Positions 35,970 through 45,750 of a DNA stretch of 64,000 nt are shown one piece after another (within the stretch, counting starts at the first letter, position 1; each line of letters begins with the position of its first letter). The DNA is from Loripinus fragilis. Lineage: Eukaryota > Mollusca > Bivalvia > Lucinida > Lucinidae. Both the position numbers and the translations under genes were made by a program. The notes under the pieces are model-generated. The model saw only the letters and a program-made list of their open reading frames with translations. It did not search any database and had not been told where the DNA came from. The stretch covers positions 74,420,665 through 74,484,664 of the forward strand of contig OZ026517.1 in assembly GCA_964019695.1 (NCBI GenBank), written 5' to 3'.

Positions 35970-36233
35970 CGAAGAGAATCAAATTCGGGGAATGTCATGC
36001 AATAACCTATGGATTCCTACGTTTGTGGTATAAATACGAGCTCAAAAAGTATTCTCATTATGTCACACTTACTTTTTACGCGATAAACACGTTTCTGTCG
36101 AATTTCGGTACACCTATTTTACGCAAAAAGTAAATCTGACAAAACGAGAGAACTTTCTTACCTCAAATTTATACCACAAGCGTAAGAATGCGTAGGCTGT
36201 TGCGTAGACATTCCCAGATTTGTTTTCTCTTCC
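35970..36233. mobile_element. 264-bp foldback/MITE-like element
   Basis: The left arm GAAGAGAATCAAATTCGGGG, AATGTC and GTTTGTGGTATAAAT is inverted at the right (ATTTATACCACAAGCG.., GACATTCCC.., TCTCTTCC). An inner inverted pair TTACTTTTTACGC / GCAAAAAGTAA sits near the centre. Confidence 0.75.
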
Positions 36234-36489
36234 TGGAACGTTTTTTTAATATTCAACCAGATGTTGAGCATTGGATCGTTTAGTAGGCGTGATAATGGTA
36301 TATATTAAACGGTATACGCAGCCAGCAGTTAGTGCTATAGAGCTTGATCTTTGTTCTGAGCCCTTACCAACCAACGTTGTGCGCACGGGCAATGATGGAT
36401 CGCATCGTACATGCTCGTCCGAGTCCAAGCTTGTTGCCGGTGTAATGAACCTGGCGCAAGAGCCCCAGACCCTGTCGTCGAGGTTGCGG

Positions 36490-36690
36490 AGAACAAATGC
36501 GCAGACCAGCCTGCGCATTAGCGCAGTCTGATCGGCGCCTTTGTTTTCACCCAACAAAAAGTATCATACCTGAACTAGCTAAAAAGCGAAATCGCAAAAA
36601 TTTACGTTTGCTATGTAACTGAGCAGGTTGGTAAGGGTATTATCTAGTTAAAAACCCGATAACAGGGTTTCTCCTGTCGAGGCCTATAAT
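36490..36690. mobile_element. partial copy of the MITE at 41760-42008
   Basis: Shares GCGCAGACCAGCCTGCGC, GCGCAGTCTGATC and GCGCCTTTGTT with 41815-41862. The right end (AAAACCCGATAACAGGGTTT..CGAGGCCTA) matches the terminal repeat of that element. The left end was not identified. Confidence 0.5.
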
Positions 36691-36736
36691 TATATGTTTT
36701 ATTAATTATTTGTAGAAAGGACGCTAAAATCTCAAG

Positions 36737-39700
36737 ATGGCCATCACAGAGCTACATGTACCAAGTGGACCAAGTGGAAAACTACTGTTACCTTTGGAAG
36801 GATACAAGGCATGGAGTACAGGCGTGTTTGGTTGCGGTGAAGACTGCAAATCAAGTAAGTACAAAATGTAAATTATTCTTCTCATTTTTCAACCCATTCG
36901 GGAAAGTCCGGCACAATTCGAGAATTGAATCAAGCCTTGGGTTTACGTAAGGCGCATTACGCGTAGTAGTATGTACGGAAAAGCTCTATTTTGTTCGCCG
37001 GAACTGGCGTAAGGAAAAATAGTACTTCAGCGTCTGGGTCCAGTCATATTAAAATCCATTATTCATGACCCCAAACGTTTTATCAACAGAATAAATGAAA
37101 CTATGATTTTTCAATAAAATATCGATATAGAGATGTTTTATTGAAAAAAACATAAACTTCACTTATAGCCGTTCGAAAGAATCACACTTATTATTGTATT
37201 GGCATGGTTTCGGTGACGTCAGCGTCGAGTTACATGTATCACCCGCATTTTCAAAGTACATCCAAGGTCTAATTCCACGGAATTTTGCGGAATGGGCCGA
37301 GGTAGTTCCGATTGGTTTCATTCAATTTAAAGGATTTTGCCATTGATGAGAATACAAACGCACTCATAGTTCGACCATGGGCGTACATGTAGCTGCCAAA
37401 TACAGTACGCAAAAACACAATTGCGTACACATTTGAACCAAAACTATGCATCTTCGGATAGGGGCGCTAACTGGATGTCCCCTGTGCAAGGAAAGTCACC
37501 CCTGGTGCTGGTGAAAGAACCCTACTGTAAGTTTAGATATGGTACTGCAACCCGGAGTGTACAAAGTACGCCTGCCGTTAATGCTCATGATGGCGTCTGA
37601 CAGTAATATAGAGAAGAAATATTTTTTTTATTATATTCCTGTTCTGGAGTTGTTGTTTTTAATCCGCATACATGTGGAAAATGGGAGTGGAAAAGCAATT
37701 CTAATGTGCCTTTCAATTTTGGTAGGGGTTGTCTGTTTATTCAGGAAATTATAAAACTAATCTACCGTGTGCCCAAATTGACATGAGACTGATAAGCTAT
37801 CGACAAGACCTTCTATATGATATTCGTGCATTTTAGTAAAATATTCCGACCTTGATCATGATTTTACCAAGGTATTAAGATAATGTCAATTCTTAAATCC
37901 ATATGGTCTGATAGCCTAGTGGTTACATGTAATAGTTTAGTAGTTCGCAACTTGATATAGATCACACAAACCTGGATCGAATCTTGGAAAATACTTTTTT
38001 TATGATTGTCAAATGTATGCACTCTTAAAGACATATGCGGTTAAATCCCATGCACATCATTTCTGCGTCGGTTAACGCACAAATAATTGATCTATTCTTC
38101 ATGAACGATTGTTGCGAGCCGCACACAACTTGCCCTCTTAGCCTCCGACTATGGAACGGGCGGACTGGGGTCGATTCCTGGGTGGGCACATAAATTACAG
38201 TGTGTTTCTTTTTCTTCTTTTTTAGCTTTTTATGCAGAATTACATCATACAAGTAAAATGGAATCATAAAAATGACAAATATATCCACTCCTTTACGTTT
38301 AATATTGAATTAGGCACGAAATATGTGGGAGTGAGGGTAAATGTGGCGCTCATGAAAGATAATTAGTACGGTGACCCCCATTTTTTTCTTTTGTTCTAAA
38401 AGGTATTATGATGGTCCATGACATAAAAGCAAAGTTTTAAGATTTTCAATGTCAGATTTTCTAATATATGATTTACTTCAAAAACATAATTAATGTTTTG
38501 GCGAATCACCGAAATACATCATGCAGTATCTTGTCACGGCTTGGTATAACATATACATTGTTGCATTTTCTTGAAGTCTTGGGTCATAAGCAATAATAAA
38601 AAATAAAATAAAGAAGCTAGGCACGAATATTACGACTATTTTAGCGTGATGTTTAGGACTTATTAGGTTATTCTTTAATTTGTTCAGAAAACTGGTCAAA
38701 GGCTAAAAACTTGCTCATGCGTTTATGAAAATTTGAGTACGGTGGCATATCCTTTTTATTTAATAGATTGGCAGTCCATACATAAAACAAGCTGTATGCA
38801 AAGTATTGAAGAGATTTCAATGTGGGGAAGCATTTAGTAGCATAAAAATTATGTCCTTAAGTTAAGGTTGTTCAAATATTTCATGCCATCTCGTGGTTAT
38901 CTTTACATCTTTTAAAACTCTTAAAATGCGTAACGTGACCTATGTTAAATGATTGAGTGATTGATAGATTGGTGCATCTCGTACGATGTACGCTTCCATA
39001 TTGATTGGTGAATGCTTAAATGCATTCAAAGTGGTCATCAGCTGTTAAGGGGAAGGGGGGCTTATATCTTTACACAGAATCAACTCACAGTAGCCCACGT
39101 CCACGATTAATTACATTATTATCGCATGTGCATGAAAAAACTAACACAACCCTCCATGTGCCAAACACGATTCTAACCAGCTTCTGAATTGACCAAATCG
39201 ATGACGCTAACCATTTAGCGAACAACAACTCATCGTTAAGCTTATATAAGTCTTCATCTGGTATACAGTAACACTTTGAATAAAAGTAGCTCATAATGCA
39301 TATTTTGGCAAACAGCGTAGACCCAGATGAAATGCCGCATCATTGGCTAACAGTGAAAACCCAGATGAAATGCCGCATCATTGACAAACAGCGAAGACCC
39401 AGATGAAATGCCGCATCGTTGGCAAACAGTCCAGACCAAGATGTAATGCCAGATGATGTGACATTTCATCAGTGTCTACACTGTTTGCTCTAACAAAAAC
39501 AACGGGACAAATATCTATATTATGTGGCCCCTCAGCATATAAACAGGCCCATCCCAGGATAATTTATTTGCATCCAACAAATAGAAAGAATCCATAAGGA
39601 CATAAAGGATTATTTGTACATGTAGTTTTTATGTTTTCCATTTGATTATTTCAGCGATATATGCATTGGTCTGTATGCCATGCAACCTATGCAGTATGTC

Positions 39701-42131
39701 CAGCAGAATGGACGAATTCGCGTGCATGCCTTTGTTGGCTGGTGGTAGCGTTTTGGCTATGCGATCCAGATTTAGGACCCTTACAGGCATCAGGGTAAGA
39801 TATATAGTTTAAAAGTCCTTAGGTCCTCGGACCACGGTTTTATTTCAAGTAGGTTGGCCCCAGAATCTATCTGTCTTTTTTTTTTAAATTATTTCTTCAT
39901 ATGGAAATTTTGCTTTCAAACGCTCTTACTTATTTGATTTTTTTCCTGTATAAACAAAAATGGCTATATTATCAAGGAGACGGGTGTCTTTGGCTATATT
40001 GATGTATTGACAATTTGTATATCTGACACAGTTACTTCCTGTCCTGGTTTTATTCTGACACATTGGGTGAAATAAATCAACATCTTAAAGGTGTCCTATA
40101 TTTTGACCTCAACCCCCACCCTTGGTCATGATGCCTGAGGTCTGAAGTCACATAAGACTGTTCATAAGCGAATGATTTAAACAGAAAAGAACGAAGCAGC
40201 AGAAATACTCCTCAGATGTCATTGATTTGACCAGTACCTCACACTCTGGGTCATCAACTAAAATTTTAGGATACAAAGTTGTCCGTTGGAAGCTTACTAC
40301 GAATGATACTTCTTGTCCAATTATGAATACATTCTAATAAATGGTTGTTTAGATATATGCAAAAGTCAGAAAAAACAGATTAGCGCTTTTTGAAGATGTC
40401 CTAGGTCTTGACCTCTAGCCCATCCATTACGACCTAAGTGTCTGAAGCTATCGAGGGGAAACCAGCCATGAATGGTATCATTTGTCAAATTATGAATGAT
40501 TTCTAATACATGTAAATGGTGGGTAAAATATCTACATACGTCAGAAAATATTGAATGAACTTTAGTAGGTTTCCTAGATTTTGACCCTAGCCCCACCCTG
40601 GAGCTTCAATAAAAAGATCCGAAACCATTGAGAGGACGCCAAATATAAATGACACCAATTGCCGAATCTAATGAATGGTTTGTTAGATATCCTGATTAGT
40701 CAGGAAAACAACACTTAGTCTGAGAATAGCACTCTTTAAAGGTTTCGTAGATTTTGACCTCAAGCTACATCTAGTGATAGTAACGTACGTCATACCAATA
40801 CTCTTGAATAGATAGCTTACTTTAGCTTAATGAAAAATAACAGTACTGTAACCCATAAAGCGCCATCTACAATTTGCAACAGACCACAATTTTGAATTTT
40901 GCTGCTTTTTCAAAAATAACAAATACGACATGATATTTCATGAGAATTGTCTGTGATGAGATTCATACCTTATCTTTTCGAAAATTATGAAAGATGTCGC
41001 AAAATTTTCGTCTGCAGCATTTGTGATTGGCGCTTTAAGGGTTAATGTGAAAACGTTCGAGATCTCAGAACAGAGCATTTTGAAATTTATTCAAGCTGTT
41101 CATACCGTAAGCATAGTTCTGTGTATTGGGTGTTGGGTCGTCGACTGCAACATATTGAATTTATTATTTATTTAGATCCTCGACTATTGGGCCAGAACAC
41201 CATATTCAGATATTCAGAACTATGCGTATGAAAAGATTGAATAACTTACTAAATGCCCTGCCTTCAGATTTCGAACATTGTGCATATTATAGGATATTTT
41301 GCACTTTATCGAAAGTAGGCATAAACACAAATTCCTTTCATCCTCTTTTTCATGAAAAATTCACATTTTTTTTGGCATAACTCTGGTGCAGTAGCGACTA
41401 TCACTCAACCTGCATAAATCGTGTTAAGCAGATTATAACTGACAATAGTCAGCAATTTATATTTTCAGAAGTAAATATTACCCTTTTTCAGGCCTCGAAA
41501 TATCTTAAATATGCACTTGCCCTGCATCACAAAACATATTGGCAAACATTGGAAAAACATTAATTTTTACTAGAAATATCAAAATTTTCACTTGCAGCCT
41601 GAGGCACTCCTACATAAGAGCGGACGAGTGCTATTTTCGAGCCCCATTTTACCAGCTTATCTGTGCACTCGTCGACTGCAACCAATACGCGATGACAGCG
41701 CTTTTCGAGTACAGTGGTTCTGTAGCGACAGTGGTTCTGTAGCGTGGATAATGCTGCACTTAATTGGGCCTCGGCGCGAGAAAACCTTTCTTCGGGGGTT
41801 TGCGAACAACTCAGGCGCAGACCAGCCTGCGCGTCCGCGCAGTCTGATCAGCGCCTTTGTTATTCGGTTTTTGGAAAGTACCGTATGTAAACTTCCTACA
41901 GATGAAATTTCAATTTTCTAGCTAGTCTCTGTAGCTGAGGATACTGGTTTGAAACTGGCTTTGTTAGAAACCCCGAAGACAGGTTTTGTCGCGATGAGGC
42001 CTAATTAATCTCTAGCTTGCTTGTTTTATTTCTTTCAGGGTACTATCTGCAATGATTGGTTGATGTTTGCCTGCTGTGGAGCTTGTACCGTTTGTCAACT
42101 GGACAGAGAAATGCAGGCGCATGGGCTTTAA
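36737..42131 (+). CDS. PLAC8/cornifelin-family protein, three coding exons (36737-36854, 39655-39794, 42039-42131)
   Basis: The exons join in phase to give 116 residues, close to the usual ~110-120 for single-domain PLAC8 proteins. Exon 1 (ATG 36737) ends at a GTAAGT donor in phase 1. Exon 2 starts after TTATTTCAG and ends at GTAAGA in phase 0. Exon 3 starts after TTTCTTTCAG and ends in TAA. The PLAC8 signature is clear: W26-S-T-G-V-F-G-C-G-E-D-C, then C46-M-P-C-N-L-C (46-52), then GIRGTICNDW (84-93), and CC-G-A-C-T-V-C-Q-L-D-R-E (98-110). Cys-rich hydrophobic stretches suit a membrane-associated small protein. Family members are linked to epidermal cornification, cell size and metal handling in other organisms; the role here is unknown. 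A TTTGTAG before the ATG may be an acceptor for a 5' UTR exon. The introns (2.8 and 2.2 kb) are full of repeats. Confidence 0.88.
37902..37992 (+). mobile_element. tRNA-like/SINE head in intron 1
   Basis: Contains an A-box-like ATAGCCTAGTGGTTA and a B-box-like TGGATCGAATC about 50 bases apart. The cloverleaf is not convincing, so this is a SINE head or tRNA pseudogene. Confidence 0.35.
39307..39490. repeat. dispersed hairpin repeat, three direct half-units plus one inverted half
   Basis: CAAACAGnGnAGACCCAGATG..AAATGCCGCATC occurs at 39308, about 39346 and 39387, followed by an inverted half ending ..GTCTACACTGTTTG. Same family as 33370-33435. It lies in intron 1 just before coding exon 2. 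Confidence 0.85.
40070..40790. repeat. tandem repeat in intron 2, ~150-174-bp period
   Basis: TTTTGACC(T/C)..AGCCC..CCAnCC blocks recur at 40101, 40406, 40579 and 40753, together with AAATTATGAAT / AATGGTnnnTTAGATAT words. Confidence 0.7.
40849..41045. mobile_element. MITE family 'AAAGCGCCAA', copy 3 (intron 2)
   Basis: TAACCCATAAAGCGCCA at the left and TTGGCGCTTTAAGGGTTAA at the right, with an internal TCGTCTGCAGCA word. About 200 bp. Confidence 0.75.
41760..42008. mobile_element. MITE with TTAA ends and 38-bp terminal repeats (intron 2)
   Basis: The left TTAATTGGGCCTCGGCGCGA and the inverse of the right end TTAATTAGGCCTCATCGCGA match at about 31 of 38 bases. TTAA stands at both edges. The interior includes the GCGCAGACC..GGTCTGCGC-like foldback shared with 36490-36690. 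It ends 30 bases before coding exon 3 begins. Confidence 0.8.
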
Positions 42132-42204
42132 ACAGCACCATATATGCAGGTCGAAGGCGTGGCACCATCTTCTGCGATGAAACAACATACGTGCCGCGAA
42201 CACA

Positions 42205-42210
42205 ATTAAA
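42205..42210 (+). promoter_or_regulatory. candidate polyadenylation signal ATTAAA for the PLAC8 gene
   Basis: First ATTAAA after the TAA at 42131, giving a 3' UTR of about 90-100 bases. Position only; no transcript evidence. Confidence 0.4.
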
Positions 42211-42643
42211 AATTTAGATGTTAAAACATTACATAATAATAATTATATTGTTTCTATTGGACAATTTTGTCATGTTGGCCGTTTCTAGTAGCATTAAGAT
42301 TTCAATTACGACGGTTTAGGTGCCGTAGTCTGGCTGTATACTACGCAACTGGAAATAAGAAAACCATGTTTTTTGCGCAAACAAAGCTACATGGATATGT
42401 TAAGTTGTTTTAAAGGCACAATTTATTTTCAAATTTAAACGAGGCAGATTGGAATACATTACAACCGCCTAAATGCCGCGACTCTAAAGAGTTCTATTTT
42501 TGCATGGATAATTGTTCTCAAGAAATGCCTGAGTGTTGTAAAGGCACTGTGAGTATTTTGCTGGAACCACCTACCAGATTTTAGTTGATATCACAAATGT
42601 GAGCATTAAAGCTTTTTTAGATAGAGTGAAAAAAATCAAACTT

Positions 42644-42682
42644 ACGTTTTTCGTCGATTTGTATCAAATCGACGAAAAACGT
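42644..42682. repeat. perfect hairpin, 18-bp stem, 3-base loop
   Basis: ACGTTTTTCGTCGATTTG, loop TAT, then the exact inverse complement. It lies 0.5 kb downstream of the PLAC8 stop codon. Confidence 0.95.
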
Positions 42683-43009
42683 ACGTGTGATTTATTGAAA
42701 TTTCTTTTTTCGATAATTTCCCTTCTGTTCGGTATTAAAATCACTGTAACTGCCAACATAATAATTAAATATTATATTTTTTTTTATCGAAAATGGTCAT
42801 TTTGACATAGTGCCTTTTACGTTGTACGTGCCATCGTATTAATAGTAGTGTCATCGACTTGATCTGGTGCCATACACATGTATAAGAATGTATAGCTGCA
42901 AATATTTTTTTTCTTATTTCTAAACGTCGGAGGCCAAAGAAGCGTCTGTATAAGACAGTTCTAAATTTAAGCATCAAAAATACTCTTAATAAGGAAATTT
43001 TCGCGAGGA
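42683..43009. other. non-coding stretch
   Basis: AT-rich; nothing recognised apart from the start of the next repeat. Confidence 0.45.
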
Positions 43010-43205
43010 TTCTATTTTTGCGAAACTTCGCATAATATGCGAAGTTTCGTGAAAATAAAATTCTCTCGAATTGGCAAAAACACTATGTCGTTTACTGATA
43101 AAGGTAAATCACACTCTTGTCACGAATTTTTGATGTCGAAAATATGTGTTTTAACGCTATTCGCGAAAAATTATTTTCTCGCGAAAATTTCCGAATTTAC
43201 AGTAA
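43010..43205. repeat. dispersed repeat, copy 2 (partner 3090-3275)
   Basis: Carries the same ordered blocks (AAAATAAAATTCTC.CGAA, TGTCGTTTACTGA, AAGGTAAATCA, CGCTATTCGCGAAAA, TTTACAGTA). Confidence 0.6.
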
Positions 43206-43582
43206 ATAGTGTAATTAATGGTTTCGAAAATATTCAAAACTTTACGCTCAAATTATTTATCTCCTCTTTACCCATGTAAATACATGTACAAGAAAGCATG
43301 GTTTGCAAATGTTGATGTAGCAGGATCTTAGCTTGCATGCAATTTGGAACGATATGGTAGCATTCGGTGATAAATTCTTTTTGAAAAAATAATGTTCATT
43401 TGCTGCAAAATAAAAGACAAAGATCAGCGATTTTTTTCTCTTCGTGTGAATTTGGACTGAAGCATGCCTGGTTTCTTTTTTGCTCTCGACAGGTATACAG
43501 GTATTTGTTATATTTTAATTTACCATTATTTCTACCTTTCTGCCCAACTGGTACATAACTTCAATATGACGTCGTACCAGCT

Positions 43583-43610
43583 TCGATGCGACGTCATGAC
43601 GTCGCATCGA
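43583..43610. repeat. perfect 28-bp palindrome
   Basis: TCGATGCGACGTCA is followed directly by TGACGTCGCATCGA. The centre holds overlapping GACGTC / TGACGTC words (CRE-like). Further GACGTCGT words lie just outside (43569, about 43632). The palindrome lies 138 bases from the retrotransposon insertion. Confidence 0.95.
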
Positions 43611-43744
43611 TGTTGATACTTTGTTATTTTGACGTCGTGTGTCTGCTACATGTAGGTAGGCGTTGTATAAACTTCTATATGGAATCAACAATCAAGCACG
43701 TGACATTTAAAAGTTAGGAGTTTTGGTCTGTAAAGACTCTTGAT

Positions 43745-43748
43745 CATA
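43745..43748. repeat. target-site duplication CATA, left copy
   Basis: CATA directly outside the LTR, matching 56544-56547. A 4-bp duplication is normal for Ty3/gypsy-type integrases. Confidence 0.85.
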
Positions 43749-44735
43749 TGTCAACGTTAGTAATCCCTAAGGGGGTTCTTCGTTGGATCTAACACAAACG
43801 AACGATATCTTGAATTGCAGACTTTAATATTGTACAAGTAAGGATGGATCCTGCAAATATATATATAATATATTATTTCTATGTCATGCCTTCATGAAAA
43901 GTATAGAACTTATCGAATCTAATGCTAGGGCGTAAGTGCCTTATAAAAGGGCAAACCTAAGCATCAACATACAAAAGATGGTACGGTTAGCATCTATTCT
44001 GCAGCTTCCATATAAGATCAACCTAATAATCATATTACATATTACATTTAAATCTTCTAAATCTTAATAATAAGTACCTAGGTTTACAAATAATCTTACT
44101 AAATGGCCTATATTATGGAAAACAAAGTAGACCCTGATGAGATGCTGCATATGCAACATCCCACCTGGGTCTACACTGCATGCCAACATCACGGATCAAG
44201 AGTAATGAAACAGTAACAGAGTTGACTCTAATTAGATGCTGCTACTGCAACCTCCCATCTGAGTCTACACTGCATACTAATATCCGGGTTGAAGAGAAAT
44301 GACACCATAACGGAGCAGACTCTAATGAGATGCTGCTACTGCAACCTCTCATTTGAGTCTACCCTGCATGCTAATGTAAATCCTTAGACCTAATTAAAGA
44401 ATAGTCAGTACATACCTGCAAATATATATATAATATATTATTTCTATGTCATGCCTTCATGAAAAGTATAGAACTTATCGAATCTAATGCTAGGGCGTAA
44501 GTGCAACGAGGCATGCATTTGTGCTAGGTTGTTAGTGTAGTGCCCGCATATTACAAAGGATGCATTGGTGCATAGTACGAAGGACATGTTTGACTATATA
44601 ACGGTCAAGGAATTAATCTTTTATGGCTGGCAGTTATGTATAAAAAGGTCCCTCGTATAGGGCGCATGAAAACCTCAGGTACTTTGAACATGATTAAAAC
44701 CTAACTAGAAAAGCACCAATCTGGTGCCTATGACA
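43749..44735 (-). repeat. 3' LTR, 987 bp
   Basis: Begins and ends TG..CA and is 99.8% identical to 55557-56543 by eye. An exact 90-bp duplication (43850-43939 and 44415-44504) brackets three hairpin units (about 44120-44182, 44210-44278, 44300-44373). On the minus strand each 90-mer contains a TATATATAT-type TATA candidate, and ATTAAA at 43828-43823 could serve as the poly(A) signal. Confidence 0.97.
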
Positions 44736-44737
44736 TA

Positions 44738-44749
44738 CTTCCCCTCCTT
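44738..44749 (-). promoter_or_regulatory. polypurine tract
   Basis: Minus-strand AAGGAGGGGAAG ends two bases before the 3' LTR. This is the usual primer site for plus-strand DNA synthesis. Confidence 0.85.
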
Positions 44750-45195
44750 ATGGAATGTCGTCCCGACATTCCCAACGAATACAAAGGACGCAATGTGAGG
44801 AGAAAAATGAATGAAAACAAGTATGACAAAGAGTTAAAATCCACAAGGAGCTTAATACAATAATGAGACTCTTAAAGTGTTAGAAATCTAAATGCAACCA
44901 CAAGTCTTTTGAATTGAATATATCAAAATGCAAAAGCAAGACTTTTAGAGGTCGTAACTGCTTGTCCACTTGCACTTATTTGACCAATTTAAATTAAAAG
45001 GCAATTGCATGCAACCCATCAAATAGTCCTTTTATCTTTCTGATTGCATATAGCAACAATTCAGACAGAAACTTCTACGTAGTGTTGTTCACCACAGACT
45101 TCCAAAAACCCTTTTGGACTATTCTCATCCAATATATTCATGATATCTATAATATCATGGACAACAAAACATATCAACATATCACCATGAGCCTA

Positions 45196-45750
45196 TCAGA
45201 TATAGAGAACATCTTTAGGGTCGACTGTAAAAACATGCTCCCTACATCTGATGTCATTTTGTCCAGCCTGAAATCTGTCAGGTGCACGTCTGTGTCTGGT
45301 ACCTCTCCTTTGTCTTAGAGCTTTGTTCTGAGGAACTCTCTTCTGTCTGTCTTTGCTCTTTCTTTCTGGCAGCTTATACTTAGGGGGTCTAAGTTGCACC
45401 CCATCATCAGATTCAATGCTAACAGAACTCGAATCATCTGAGCTATCTGAGTCTGTTGATTTGACCTCTCTATCTAGCTCTTTTGCAACTTTCCTTCTGT
45501 CTCTTGGAGGTTTTTCTGGTTCTTCATCGTCTGTTGGACATGGTAAACCCACAAATGGCAATAGCATGTTTCGGTGCAAAAGTTTTGGCTTAGAGTGACC
45601 GTTTTCCCTTTGAAGCTCATATATAGGGATGTCAGGTATAGGCTGACTGGTCACAATATAAGGCTGCTTTTGCCACTTATCAGCCAACTTTTGGCGTCCC
45701 TGGAGACCCACATTTTGAATTAGGACACGATCTCCAGGTTGAAGTACAGC
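45196..45750 (-). CDS. pol: pol C-terminal segment after an in-frame TAA
   Basis: This segment is in exactly the same frame as pol and is separated from it by one TAA at 45753-45751. It starts with LQPGDRVLIQN.. and KLADKWQKQPYIV, the post-core C-terminal module of Ty3/gypsy integrases (GPY/F-like position). An acidic Ser/Asp-rich linker and a basic KSKDRQK..RRGTRHRR end follow. No frameshift or other stop is seen in 184 codons, which suggests the TAA is a recent single-base change. Readthrough could occur but is not shown. The segment could help integrase bind DNA or chromatin. Confidence 0.8.
   Translation of the reverse strand, partial: AVLQPGDRVLIQNVGLQGRQKLADKWQKQPYIVTSQPIPDIPIYELQRENGHSKPKLLHRNMLLPFVGLPCPTDDEEPEKPPRDRRKVAKELDREVKSTDSDSSDDSSSVSIESDDGVQLRPPKYKLPERKSKDRQKRVPQNKALRQRRGTRHRRAPDRFQAGQNDIRCREHVFTVDPKDVLYI

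Noticed and set aside
38110..38180. tRNA gene near GGTCGATTCC
   Set aside because: B-box-like only; no A box at a sensible distance and no cloverleaf.
39310..39490. CRISPR-like array of short repeats
   Set aside because: Units are contiguous half-hairpins without unique uniform spacers, in a eukaryotic intron.
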